DNA from: Yinghuangia soli
Lineage (GTDB): Bacteria > Actinomycetota > Actinomycetes > Streptomycetales > Streptomycetaceae
Length of the DNA stretch: 64,000 nt
NCBI RefSeq assembly: GCF_021502675.1
Contig: NZ_JAKFHA010000034.1
Coordinates: 21,125-85,124 of the forward strand
Reading direction: 5' to 3'
Shown piece after piece: positions 1 through 11,535 of this stretch. The first letter of the stretch is position 1. Each line of letters starts with the position of its first letter. Under the pieces are notes generated by a model, which saw only the letters and a program-made list of their open reading frames with translations, did no database searches and was not told where the DNA came from. Made by a program: the position numbers and the translations under genes.

Positions 1-2701
<2,701 letters not shown>

Positions 2702-2706
2702 CGTCG

Positions 2707-4926
2707 TCAGCCGCCTTCCTTGCCGAGGAAGACCGCGCGGGCGAGGTCGTCGCGCTCGGCGAGTTCGCGGGCCGGACCTTCGAAGCGGACCTGGCCCTTC
2801 TCGAGGAACACCGCGCGGTCCGCGATCGCGAGGGCGATGTTCAGCGACTGCTCGACGATGACCATGGTCAGGCCGTCGGCCTTGAGGCGTTCGATGATCG
2901 CCAGCAGGTCCTGGACGACGACCGGGGCCAGGCCCAGGGACAGTTCGTCGATCAGCAGCACTTCCGGGTCGTGCATCAGGACCATGGCCAGTGCGAGCAT
3001 CTGCTGCTGGCCGCCGGACATCGAGCCGGCGAGCTGGCCTTGCCGTCCGGCGAGGTCGGGGAACAGGTCGAGGACGTACGCGAATCGCCGGTCGCGGTCG
3101 GCGGGGTCCTTGCGGACCCGGAAGGCCGCCATCTCCAGGTTCTCGCGGACCGTCATCCCCGGGAACACGCCCTTGCCGCCGGGCAGGAGGTGGACGCCGT
3201 AGCTGCCGCGCTGCTCCGGGGACACGTACGTGATGGTCCGGCCGCCCAGTCGGACGACGCCGCGCGAAGGCGTGCCGAGTCCGCAGACGACCTTCAGGAT
3301 CGTGGACTTGCCGGCGCCGTTGGTGCCGAGCAGCGCGAGCGTCTCCCCGCGCCGGACCTCGAACCCGACGTCGAACAGCGTCTGCACGTGCCCGTAGGAG
3401 AAGTCGATGTTGTTGACCTGGAGCACGGGGATGTTCTCCGGGTCCTGCAACTGCCGGTCGCGCTCGTCGAGTTCCTCGCGCAGTTCTTGTACGACAAGGG
3501 ACAGGTCGTGCTTGATGAAGCCCGCGCTGCGCACGACGAGCAGGCCGCCGATCAGCGTGGACGGTATGCCGACCACCAGGACCGCGACGCGGGCGTCGTA
3601 GGCGTTGCTGATCAACCCGGCGAGCAGGGCGCCGCCGGTCGCGCCGATGAAGAAGATGTAGATGGCCGACAGGGCGCTGCCGAGGCCGCGCAGGCGGTAG
3701 GGGACCACCGAGGACAGCACCGGGCCGACCATGGCGAAGGTGACCGAGGACAGGATGGCCGCCGGGATGCCCGCGATCATGAAAGCGATGCCGTTCGGCA
3801 TGGACCACTGGATCGGCAGCAGCACCGCGCCGGGCAGGATCAGGTAGCCCAGCAGGGCAAGCGCCCGCGAGGGATCGAGGCGGTAGAGGCGGTCGTACCA
3901 GGGGCCGACGATCGGGAGCGCGAGCAGCAAGGACGCTCCGGAGACCGAGCCCCACACGCCGCGCTCGAAGGTGGACATCCCGTAGTGGTCCTCGGCCCAC
4001 AGGTTGGAGAGCACTCCGCCGGTGAACAGGCTGAAGCCGAGCGCCGAGAACGCGATGATCGAGCTCTTGATGGAGCGGATGCGCATCAGCCGGGCGAAGG
4101 CCGCCTCGATCGAGATGGGCATCGGCTTGACGTCCTCGACGACCTCGCCCAGGACGGACTTCATCTCGTGCTGCCCGCGGGGCGGTTCCGGAAGCCGGAA
4201 GGCCCATACGGCGACCAGCAGCGCAGGCAAGCCAAGGATCAGGAACGGCCAGCGCCAGCCGTCATCGCCACCCGCCAGAGTGGCGATGCCCCCGACCGCG
4301 AGCGGACTGAGCGCTCCTGCGGTTCTCGCCGCGCCGGCACTGATGGTGGCCAGGCGTCCGCGGACGCCGATCGGATAGGTGTCCGCGTTCAGCGAGCCGT
4401 GCACCGGCAGGGTGCTGGACTTGGCCACCCCGACGCCGAACCTCGCGAGGAAGAACAGGAAGGCATTGGCCGCCAGTCCGCAGGCGAAGACCATCGCCGA
4501 GAACGCGATACCCGCCCAGCCGATGACCCGGCTGCGGCGGCAGCGGTCGGCCAGCCAGCCCATCGGCAGCGCGCCGAGCACAAGGAAGGCGCCGGATGCT
4601 GCCGAGATGAAGACGATGGCGCCGTCGCTCATGCCGAACGCATCGCGGATGTCGGGCGCGAGGATCCCCAGCGCCGCGGATTCCAACTCGTCCATCGCGG
4701 CCAGCGTCGTGAGGGTGAGGAAGGTGGCCGATCCTCCGGCGGCCAGCCCGGCGCGCAGCGACAGTTGCTCGTCGCCGACACCGGGGAGGAGCTCGTCGGC
4801 GAAGAGCACCTCGCGGGAGGACTCCGCTTGCTGCCTTCGGCGTTCGGCCTCGGCGTCGATCAGGCCGGCCGCCAGGCCGGCGGCGGACGGCGCCGCGCCG
4901 TCGACCGCGTCGCTCGGCGCGCTCAC
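2707..4926 (-). CDS. MFS permease fused to LivF-type ABC ATPase
   Basis: Residues about 60-460 form a 12-helix major facilitator permease (GWLADRCRRSRVIG loop). A charged linker, about 465-495, follows. Then comes a LivF-type ATPase: Walker A GTNGAGKST near 531, signature MSGGQQQML near 632 and Walker B LLIDELSLGLAP near 652, where LivF normally has DEPS. GTG at 4926 is preferred because GGAAGGGG precedes it by about 7 bases; an upstream GTG at 5076 would add an unconserved-looking tail. With the next gene it supplies the second ATPase of a Liv importer plus an extra permease. Whether MFS and ABC parts transport together is inference. Divergent from the rhamnosidase gene across a region with two matching palindromes. 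Confidence 0.88.
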   Translation of the reverse strand: MSAPSDAVDGAAPSAAGLAAGLIDAEAERRRQQAESSREVLFADELLPGVGDEQLSLRAGLAAGGSATFLTLTTLAAMDELESAALGILAPDIRDAFGMSDGAIVFISAASGAFLVLGALPMGWLADRCRRSRVIGWAGIAFSAMVFACGLAANAFLFFLARFGVGVAKSSTLPVHGSLNADTYPIGVRGRLATISAGAARTAGALSPLAVGGIATLAGGDDGWRWPFLILGLPALLVAVWAFRLPEPPRGQHEMKSVLGEVVEDVKPMPISIEAAFARLMRIRSIKSSIIAFSALGFSLFTGGVLSNLWAEDHYGMSTFERGVWGSVSGASLLLALPIVGPWYDRLYRLDPSRALALLGYLILPGAVLLPIQWSMPNGIAFMIAGIPAAILSSVTFAMVGPVLSSVVPYRLRGLGSALSAIYIFFIGATGGALLAGLISNAYDARVAVLVVGIPSTLIGGLLVVRSAGFIKHDLSLVVQELREELDERDRQLQDPENIPVLQVNNIDFSYGHVQTLFDVGFEVRRGETLALLGTNGAGKSTILKVVCGLGTPSRGVVRLGGRTITYVSPEQRGSYGVHLLPGGKGVFPGMTVRENLEMAAFRVRKDPADRDRRFAYVLDLFPDLAGRQGQLAGSMSGGQQQMLALAMVLMHDPEVLLIDELSLGLAPVVVQDLLAIIERLKADGLTMVIVEQSLNIALAIADRAVFLEKGQVRFEGPARELAERDDLARAVFLGKEGG

Positions 4927-5095
4927 CTTCGGGCCCCTTCCGGGCGCGGTGGGCGGGGGGTGCAGTGCAGCATGGCGATCTCCGCGAAGGACGTGCTGAC
5001 GGGACATCAGCGGGCGGCGGGTGGGACTCCGATGCGCCGAACCCGAGTCGGAGCAGTGCGATGCGCAAGGCGGCACCGCGGGTGATCACGGGGAA

Positions 5096-5109
5096 ATGAA
5101 CCGATTCAT
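5096..5109. promoter_or_regulatory. LacI-type operator candidate, copy 1
   Basis: ATGAACCGATTCAT, a near-perfect palindrome of the type bound by LacI/GalR sugar regulators. It lies upstream of the MFS-LivF gene. A second copy with one base difference is at 5302. The rest of the 426-base gap (4927-5352) shows no gene. Confidence 0.6.
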
Positions 5110-5301
5110 TCGATCGGCTCAGGTGTCGTGCGCGTTAACTGTCGGGGCTGTGCCGGGAGCGTAGCCGTCGCAGCTTGCGCGCGCTAGTGCCCAAACTTGC
5201 GCTTTCCAGCAGGTTCTGATCTTCCGGACGGGAGGGGAAGAGAGTGGTCGGCATAATTTGTGTAACAACTACGCCGCGGCGAGTAGGTGTCGGACGCATG
5301 T

Positions 5302-5315
5302 ATGAAACGATTCAT
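5302..5315. promoter_or_regulatory. LacI-type operator candidate, copy 2
   Basis: ATGAAACGATTCAT ends 37 bases before the rhamnosidase start at 5353 and matches the site at 5096 in 13 of 14 positions. Because the ATG at 5302 is part of this palindrome, it is not taken as the gene start. Confidence 0.6.
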
Positions 5316-5352
5316 TTCTGACCCTGCACCCGTGACCAGCCCTGGAGCCCGC

Positions 5353-8022
5353 ATGGCCGCCCCGCACCACCTCCGAGTCGAGCACCTGGACGCCCCGACG
5401 GGACTGCACGTCAGGAGTCCGCGACTGTCCTGGCAGCTGCCGAGCGGAGCCGTGCGGCAAATTGCGTACCGGGTACGCACCGGGGCCTGGGATTCAGGCA
5501 GGATCGAAGCAGAGCACTCGGTTCTGGTGCCTTTCGCCGGTCCTGCCACGCACGCGGGGCAGAGGGTGGAGTGGCAGGTCAAGGTCTGGACCGACCTGGG
5601 GGAGAGCCCTTGGTCCGAGGCTTCCTCGTGGGAGGCCGGGCTGCTCGGACCGGGTGACTGGTCCGCCCGGTGGATCGAGCCCCGTGACGCCGAGCCGCGG
5701 CCGCCGGCCGGCGACCGGCCGGCGCACCTGCTCCGCCGGGACTTCCTGCTCGGCGCCCCGGTGAAGCGGGCCCGCTTGTACGCCACCGCTCATGGGATCT
5801 ACGAGGCCTTCCTCAACGGTGTCCGGGTCGGCGACCTGGAACTGACGCCCGGGTACACCGCCTACCGCGACAACCTCCACGTCCAGACGTACGACGTCAC
5901 CGAACTGCTCGACGAGGGCGCGAACACCGTGGGCGCCGTGCTCTCCGACGGATGGTTCCGGGGGCGGGCAGGTGCCATGCGTATCGCCGACGGCTTCGGG
6001 GAGCGGACGGCACTGCTCTTCCAACTGCACGCCGAACACGAGGACGGCACGGTGACCGTGCTGGGCACCGACGACGCGTGGACCACGTCGACAGCCGAGA
6101 TCATCGCCGCCGATCTCATGGACGGCCAGCAGTCCGACTTGCGGCGGGCGCAGCCCGGGTGGTCCATGCCGGGGTTCGACGCCTCTCTGTGGGCCAAGGC
6201 GTCTGTGGCATCGGGCGGCCTGTACGACGACTTCGCCCGGCTGACCGCGTCGCCGGCGCCGCCGGTGCGGCGCGTCGAAGAACTCCGTCCGCGCTCGGTC
6301 GCAGTCCTCGGGTCGGGGCACCAGGTCGTCGACCTCGGCCAGAACATCAACGGCTGGATCCGCCTCGCGCTGCCGGCCGCAGCCGAACTGTCGCTGACCC
6401 ATGGCGAGGCTCTGGACGCCGACGGCGACGTGACGACCGACCACCTGCGGGGCGAGGACTTCCAGTCGGGTGAACCGCTGCCCGCCGGGCAGGTGGACCG
6501 TGTCGTCACGGGGGACCGGGCGGGCGGCGTCTTCGAACCGCGGCACACCACACACGGCTTCCAGTACGTGCGGGTGGAAGGAGCCCGTGCCCCTCTCACG
6601 CCGGACGACGTGACCGGTGTCGTGGTGCACACCGACCTGCGCCGCACCGGGCACTTCCACTGCAGCGACGACCGGATCAACCGCCTTCACGAGATCGCCG
6701 ACTGGAGCTTCCGGGGCAACGCGTGCGACATCCCCACCGACTGCCCCCAGCGCGAACGCGCGGGCTGGACCGGCGACTGGATGCTCTACGTCCCCACGGC
6801 CGCCTTCCTCTACGACGTGGCAGGCTTCTCCATCAAGTGGCTGCGGGACCTGGCCGCGGACCAGTGGGACGACGGCTGCCTCACCAACTTCGCCCCCGAC
6901 CCCGGCGGGCGCGCCGTACAACACCTGCCCGCCGAGATCCTGGAGATGTTCGCCGGCTCATCGGCCTGGGGCGACGCCTCGGTGATCGTGCCCTGGGAGC
7001 TCTGGCGCTCCTACGGAGACCTGGACGCGCTCGCCGAGTTCCGGCCCATGATGGTCCGCTGGGTGGAGTTCGCCGCCGAACGCGCCCGCACCCGGCGCCA
7101 CCCCGGCCGGGCTGCCTCTCGCCCCGAGGCAGCGCCGCACGAGGAGTTCCTCTGGGACGCCGGCTTCCACTGGGGCGAGTGGACCGAACCCGGCGTCGAC
7201 GAGAACGCGTTCCGCACGGCCGACCACGGCGCGGTGGCGACCGCGTACCTGTACCGCTCGGCGTCGCTGCTTTCTCGGATCTCGGCGCTGACCGGCCACC
7301 CCGAGGAGGCCGACCGCTACGCCCGCCTCGCCGAACACGTCCTTGCTGCTTGGCGCACCGAGTTCCTCGCCGAAGACGGTGCGCTCACCCCGAACACCCA
7401 AGCCACGTACGTACGCGCGCTCGCCTTCGGGCTCGTTCCCCGGCACCTGCGCGCCGCCGCAGCCGAGCGCCTCGTGGGGCTGATCCGCGATGCGGGCACC
7501 CATCTCGGCACCGGATTCCTCGCCACTCCTTACCTCTTGCCCGTCCTCGCCGAAACCGGCCACCTCGACGTCGCCTACGAGTTGCTCTTCCAGGACACCG
7601 AACCGTCCTGGCTCACCATGGTCGACCGCGGTGCCAGCACCATCTGGGAGCACTGGAACGGGATCGACGAAGCCGGGGTCGCCCACGCCTCGCTCAACCA
7701 CTACAGCAAGGGCGCGGTCATCTCGTTCCTGCACAACTTCGTCGCCGGGATCCGGCCGCCGGCCGACCCCGACCCTGAATCCGCGGGATACCGCCGCTTC
7801 GAGATCGCGCCGGTCCCCGGCGGCGGGCTGACGTCGGCCTCCGCGACTCTGGACTCGCCGTACGGCACCATCGCTTCCGCCTGGCGCATCGAAGAGAACG
7901 GCGCCTTCACCTTGACGGTCACCATCCCCCCGGGCAGCGAGGCCGACGTCCGCCTGCCCGACGGGCGGTCCTTCCGAGCGACACCAGGTACACACGACTA
8001 CAGCTGCCCGACGGGGGTCTGA
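5353..8022 (+). CDS. alpha-L-rhamnosidase, glycoside hydrolase family 78
   Basis: Hydrolyses terminal alpha-L-rhamnose from glycosides. The 889-residue protein has the GH78 layout: N-terminal beta-sandwich domains, an (alpha/alpha)6 catalytic barrel and a C-terminal beta domain. The family motif DCPQRERAGWTGD lies near residue 461 and includes the likely acid residue; FHWGEW near 605 probably holds the partner carboxylate. No signal peptide is visible, so it probably acts in the cytoplasm after uptake, consistent with the divergent importer. ATG 5353 has GGAG 6 bases upstream; in-frame ATGs further up fall in the operator. GH78 enzymes often remove rhamnose from flavonoid, terpenoid or steroid glycosides; which one is not shown. 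Confidence 0.92.
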   Translation: MAAPHHLRVEHLDAPTGLHVRSPRLSWQLPSGAVRQIAYRVRTGAWDSGRIEAEHSVLVPFAGPATHAGQRVEWQVKVWTDLGESPWSEASSWEAGLLGPGDWSARWIEPRDAEPRPPAGDRPAHLLRRDFLLGAPVKRARLYATAHGIYEAFLNGVRVGDLELTPGYTAYRDNLHVQTYDVTELLDEGANTVGAVLSDGWFRGRAGAMRIADGFGERTALLFQLHAEHEDGTVTVLGTDDAWTTSTAEIIAADLMDGQQSDLRRAQPGWSMPGFDASLWAKASVASGGLYDDFARLTASPAPPVRRVEELRPRSVAVLGSGHQVVDLGQNINGWIRLALPAAAELSLTHGEALDADGDVTTDHLRGEDFQSGEPLPAGQVDRVVTGDRAGGVFEPRHTTHGFQYVRVEGARAPLTPDDVTGVVVHTDLRRTGHFHCSDDRINRLHEIADWSFRGNACDIPTDCPQRERAGWTGDWMLYVPTAAFLYDVAGFSIKWLRDLAADQWDDGCLTNFAPDPGGRAVQHLPAEILEMFAGSSAWGDASVIVPWELWRSYGDLDALAEFRPMMVRWVEFAAERARTRRHPGRAASRPEAAPHEEFLWDAGFHWGEWTEPGVDENAFRTADHGAVATAYLYRSASLLSRISALTGHPEEADRYARLAEHVLAAWRTEFLAEDGALTPNTQATYVRALAFGLVPRHLRAAAAERLVGLIRDAGTHLGTGFLATPYLLPVLAETGHLDVAYELLFQDTEPSWLTMVDRGASTIWEHWNGIDEAGVAHASLNHYSKGAVISFLHNFVAGIRPPADPDPESAGYRRFEIAPVPGGGLTSASATLDSPYGTIASAWRIEENGAFTLTVTIPPGSEADVRLPDGRSFRATPGTHDYSCPTGV

Positions 8023-8070
8023 TCGAGGGCCTCAAGGGACCGGTCGGCGCACCCTTGTCTTTTTTGTGTA

Positions 8071-8083
8071 TGACGTATTTTAT
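8071..8083 (+). promoter_or_regulatory. Shared upstream motif TGAYGTATTTYAT, copy 1
   Basis: TGACGTATTTTAT stands out as AT-rich between the rhamnosidase stop and the amidohydrolase start. The same 13-mer with two pyrimidine changes occurs at 11426 before the alcohol dehydrogenase operon. A shared promoter element or operator is inferred. Confidence 0.4.
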
Positions 8084-8146
8084 TTCCCTCGGGCGGGACC
8101 TGGATGCCCGTCTGCCCGCACGGCTTCACCACGAGGAGCGCACCCC

Positions 8147-9334
8147 ATGGCCGTCATCGACGTCGACGCCCACTTCGAACCCGCCCGGGACTGGCTCGAC
8201 CAGTTCCCGAAGCTGCGGGAACAGCTCCCGGCGTGGTTGCCGGACGACGACCCGGAGTTCGCGCCGAACACGCCCGAGCACTTCGCGTACGCCGCCTTCC
8301 CGCTGCGCCACACGGCGGCCCGCGGGGCGCGCATCCCGGTGGCGGACATGACCACGCCGTTCATGCGCACGATCTTCCCCGAGGAGCGGCCCGCGGACTT
8401 CAACCTCGGCGGCCACTCCCAGTGGCAGGAGGTGGACGCCGCGGCGCGGGTCCGCCTGCTCGACCAGCAGGGCATCGCGGTGCAGAACATCATGAGCGGC
8501 CTGGGCATGGTGTACATGTCGCTCATCCGCGACACCGAGCTCGGCAAGCTCGCCGTGGGCTCGCTCAACACCCACCTGGCCGAGGCCACCGCCGACCACC
8601 GCGACCGTCTGCTGCCGGTCACTCTGCTGCGCTACGACGACCTCGACTGGTCGGTCCGGGAGCTCACGCGCATGCGTGCGCTGGGCAGCCGTGCGTTCCA
8701 CGTGACCACCACGGCAGTCGGCGGAGTCCCGCTGTTCCACCCGGACTTCGACCGTCTGTGGTCCGCCGCCGAAGACCTCGGCATGATCGCGATCCTGCAC
8801 GTCGGCCTCGCCGATGCGGCGTTCGACCCCGGGTACGCCAACACCTCAGACCCGAGCGTCCTCACCCACATCGCCACGGGCCAGACCCACCAGATGGGCG
8901 AGGTCTTCCTCAACGCCATGGTCTTCGGCGGCGTGTTCGAGCGCCATCCCAGGCTCACCGCGCTGATCGCCGAACTCGGTATCGGTTGGGTGCCCTTCAC
9001 CGTCGCCAACATGGACGGCCGCGCCACGCCGGAGTCGGCCGTCTTCCTGCACGAGTACAAGCTGCCGCTGAAGCCCTCGGAGTACGTGCAGCGCAATGTG
9101 CGGATCACGCCGCTGCCGAACATGGGGCAGCTGCCGTTCGAACTCTTCGAGCAGCTCCCGGGCGTCGCGGTGTTCTCCTCCGACATCCCGCACTTCGAGG
9201 GCAACCTGACGCCGGTCGAGTTCTACGCGAAGGAACTCGCCGAGACGCCCGCCGACGTCCGCGACGGATTCCTGGCCGGGAACATCTGCGAGGCGTACGC
9301 GCGGATGGGCGACCCGCTGGTTCTGCCGGCCTGA
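8147..9334 (+). CDS. Amidohydrolase family 2 (ACMSD-like) enzyme
   Basis: A 395-residue metal-dependent TIM-barrel protein of the amidohydrolase-2/ACMSD group, which decarboxylates or hydrolyses cyclic and aromatic acids. The N-terminal IDVDAHFEP carries the first metal ligands; FSSDIPHFEG near residue 345 supplies the late catalytic aspartate. ATG 8147 has GAGGAG 8 bases upstream; the frame also opens earlier at 8066, but that part reads as leader. Followed 61 bases later by a SnoaL-like gene, likely its operon partner. A second, distinct amidohydrolase is at 19975. Substrate unknown. Confidence 0.85.
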   Translation: MAVIDVDAHFEPARDWLDQFPKLREQLPAWLPDDDPEFAPNTPEHFAYAAFPLRHTAARGARIPVADMTTPFMRTIFPEERPADFNLGGHSQWQEVDAAARVRLLDQQGIAVQNIMSGLGMVYMSLIRDTELGKLAVGSLNTHLAEATADHRDRLLPVTLLRYDDLDWSVRELTRMRALGSRAFHVTTTAVGGVPLFHPDFDRLWSAAEDLGMIAILHVGLADAAFDPGYANTSDPSVLTHIATGQTHQMGEVFLNAMVFGGVFERHPRLTALIAELGIGWVPFTVANMDGRATPESAVFLHEYKLPLKPSEYVQRNVRITPLPNMGQLPFELFEQLPGVAVFSSDIPHFEGNLTPVEFYAKELAETPADVRDGFLAGNICEAYARMGDPLVLPA

Positions 9335-9395
9335 CGCACAGCCATGCCGGACGCCCCCCGGTCTCACCCCGTACCTACCTGAGGAGAGCTACGCC

Positions 9396-9863
9396 ATGCA
9401 CGACCGTCTGGCCGTCCACGAGTTGCTGCAGCGCTGGTGGTTCATCTACGACGAGGGCGACTTCGACGCCTGGGAGGACGCGTTCGCCGAGGACGTGTGG
9501 TTCACCACGCGCACGGACTCGGGAGACCACCCGCACGAGGAGTTCATCGCCTCGGACAACCGCGGCCGTGCCGATGTGCTCGCGTGGCAGCGCGAACACC
9601 GCCTGGGCAGCCCCTATCCGCTGCGCCACAACGGCACGAACATCCACATCACCGGAGAGACGGACGACGAAGTGTCCTTCGCGTCGTACATCTTCGTGAC
9701 CACGACCCAGGATGGACTGCCCTCGAACCTGGCAAGCGGAATCGTGCGCGGCGTGGCCCGGCGCGAAGAGGGCGTGTACCGCTTTGCCGAGGTGCACGTC
9801 GTGCTCGACACCATGAAGGCCGCAACGCTCGCCGAGCAGCGCGGTCTGACGGCGAACCGGTGA
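9396..9863 (+). CDS. SnoaL-like/NTF2-fold protein
   Basis: A 155-residue single-domain protein with the SnoaL-like (NTF2) fold, as in small subunits of ring-hydroxylating dioxygenases, polyketide cyclases and steroid isomerases. The start [20 protein letters not shown] is typical of the group, and the pattern alternates helices with a curved sheet. GAGGAG precedes the ATG. No large dioxygenase subunit is adjacent, so a stand-alone isomerase, dehydratase or ligand-binding role is as likely as an oxygenase role. It probably shares a transcript with the amidohydrolase, ended by the hairpin at 9870. Confidence 0.75.
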   Translation: MHDRLAVHELLQRWWFIYDEGDFDAWEDAFAEDVWFTTRTDSGDHPHEEFIASDNRGRADVLAWQREHRLGSPYPLRHNGTNIHITGETDDEVSFASYIFVTTTQDGLPSNLASGIVRGVARREEGVYRFAEVHVVLDTMKAATLAEQRGLTANR

Positions 9864-9869
9864 GAAGCC

Positions 9870-9907
9870 GAGGGGCCTGCCGGGTCGGACGACCCGGTAG
9901 GCCCCTC
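9870..9907. terminator. Bidirectional terminator hairpin
   Basis: An 18-bp stem with one G-T pair (arms 9870-9887 and 9890-9907) begins 6 bases after the SnoaL-like stop. The convergent aldehyde dehydrogenase gene ends 20 bases further on. Confidence 0.85.
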
Positions 9908-9927
9908 GATGCGCCTCGCCGCAGGGA

Positions 9928-11352
9928 CTACAGCTGTAGCGCCTGGATCTCGTAGTAGTCCTCCAGGCCGAGCCGTCCGAACTCCCGGCCGGTGCCGGAG
10001 AGCTTCATGCCCCCGAAAGGCGCCGCGGTGTTGAAGAGGCCACCGTTGATGTCGACTTGCCCGCTGCGCAGTCGGCGGGCGACCTCGATCGCCGTGGCCT
10101 CGTCCGGCCCCCAGACGGCACCGGACAGGCCGTAGGGCGTGCCGTTGGCGATGTCGACCGCGTCGTCGACGTCGTCGTACGGGAGTACGACGAGCACCGG
10201 ACCGAACACCTCCTCCTGGGCGATCTCCGATCCGGGGTCGGCGTTCGCGATGACGGTGGGGCGGACGAAGTAGCCGCGGTCCAGACCGTCGGGGCAGGCA
10301 CTGCCTCCGGTGGCCACCCTCGCCCCGTCGGCGACGGCCCGATCGATGAAGCCGCGTACCCGCTCGCGCTGGGCCGCGGAGACCAGCGGCCCCTGCTTGG
10401 CTGCCGGGTCGCGGGGATCCCCAAGGGTGAACCGGGAGGCCGCGCCGGCGGCCATTTCGACGGCGTCGGAGTAGTTCCGGCGCGGGACCACGAGTCGAGT
10501 GATCGCCAGGCAGGTCTGCCCGGAATTGAGCAGGCAACTGCTCACGGTCGCCTTCACCGCCTGCGCCAGGTCGGCATCGGGCAGTACGACGGCGGCCGAT
10601 TTGCCGCCGAGTTCCAGGGCGACGCGCTTGATGCCCTGCGCCGCGGCAGTGGCGACCGCCCGTCCACCTGCCGTCGAGCCGGTGAAGGAGACCATGTCGA
10701 CACCGGGATGCCCCGCGAGTGCCGCACCCACCTCGGGGCCGCGACCGCTGATCAGGTTGAAGACCCCGGCAGGCAGGCCGGCTTCGTGCACGGCCTCGGC
10801 GAGGAGGTACGGGACCAGCGGGGCGACCTCGCTGGGCTTGAGGACGACGGTGCTGCCGCTGAGCAGCGCCGGGACGACCTTGCCGATGGTCTGCAGCAGC
10901 GGGTAGTTCCACGGCGTGATGGCGGCGACCACGCCGACCGGCGACCGGTGAATGCGGGAGTTTCGGACCGCGGCGGGCTCCTCGATGCCGTCCGCGGCCT
11001 CGATGAAGTCGCGGACGGCGACGAGCGGAAGGCGGGTCTGGAGCTTGTCGGCGATGCGGTGCGGTGTGCCGACATCGTCGACCACGGCGTCCGTCAGTTG
11101 CGGGGCCCGAGACTCCAGAGCCTTGTGCAGCGCTTCGACGGCGGCAATGCGCTCGGACTGCGGCGTCGCGGCCCAGGCGGCCTGCGCGGCCCGGGCCGCC
11201 GTGACGGCCCGGTCGGCATCGGCGGCAGACCCACGCGGCACGTACGCGATGACTTCCTCGGTTGTGGGGTTCGTCACCGGGATCGGCTCCGGGGTTGCTC
11301 CGGCGAGCCAACGGCCGTCTATGTACACGGGCTTGGTGGGGAAGTGGGGCAT
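9928..11352 (-). CDS. NAD(P)-dependent aldehyde dehydrogenase
   Basis: Oxidises an aldehyde to the acid. The 474-residue protein has the full ALDH fold: TPWNYPLLQ for cofactor binding, [15 protein letters not shown], the general-base glutamate in LELGGKS and the catalytic cysteine in [11 protein letters not shown]. The C-terminal [13 protein letters not shown] is standard for the superfamily. ATG 11352 is chosen for a perfect AAGGAGG six bases upstream; an in-frame extension to 11400 lacks this. Divergent from the alcohol dehydrogenase operon, with which it would make a natural alcohol-aldehyde-acid series. Substrate not identifiable from sequence. Confidence 0.92.
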   Translation of the reverse strand: MPHFPTKPVYIDGRWLAGATPEPIPVTNPTTEEVIAYVPRGSAADADRAVTAARAAQAAWAATPQSERIAAVEALHKALESRAPQLTDAVVDDVGTPHRIADKLQTRLPLVAVRDFIEAADGIEEPAAVRNSRIHRSPVGVVAAITPWNYPLLQTIGKVVPALLSGSTVVLKPSEVAPLVPYLLAEAVHEAGLPAGVFNLISGRGPEVGAALAGHPGVDMVSFTGSTAGGRAVATAAAQGIKRVALELGGKSAAVVLPDADLAQAVKATVSSCLLNSGQTCLAITRLVVPRRNYSDAVEMAAGAASRFTLGDPRDPAAKQGPLVSAAQRERVRGFIDRAVADGARVATGGSACPDGLDRGYFVRPTVIANADPGSEIAQEEVFGPVLVVLPYDDVDDAVDIANGTPYGLSGAVWGPDEATAIEVARRLRSGQVDINGGLFNTAAPFGGMKLSGTGREFGRLGLEDYYEIQALQL

Positions 11353-11425
11353 GCGGTGCCTCCTTGCTTGCCCGGGCGGCGGCGCGGCCACCGAGTGCAC
11401 GGGCCTTGACGTTCAATCCTCGTGA

Positions 11426-11438
11426 TGATGTATTTCAT
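11426..11438 (+). promoter_or_regulatory. Shared upstream motif TGAYGTATTTYAT, copy 2
   Basis: TGATGTATTTCAT lies between the divergent ALDH and ADH genes, 98 bases before the ADH start, and matches the element at 8071. It also sits beside TGTA...TACA arms (11430-11444), which could be an operator. Confidence 0.4.
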
Positions 11439-11535
11439 GTACAGGAATTACAAGATCCTGTCATCGTCGGGCCGTGTGACGCGTACCGCCCTCGCAGGGC
11501 GCCGGAGACGCCGCGGCCCAGGAAGGCTGCCGACA

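Noticed and set aside
2971..5085. Long + strand frame opposite the MFS-LivF gene
   Set aside because: Same antisense composition effect; no ribosome site and no recognisable motif.
5302..5352. Earlier start for the rhamnosidase at ATG 5302
   Set aside because: That ATG is part of the operator palindrome and has no ribosome site; ATG 5353 has GGAG.
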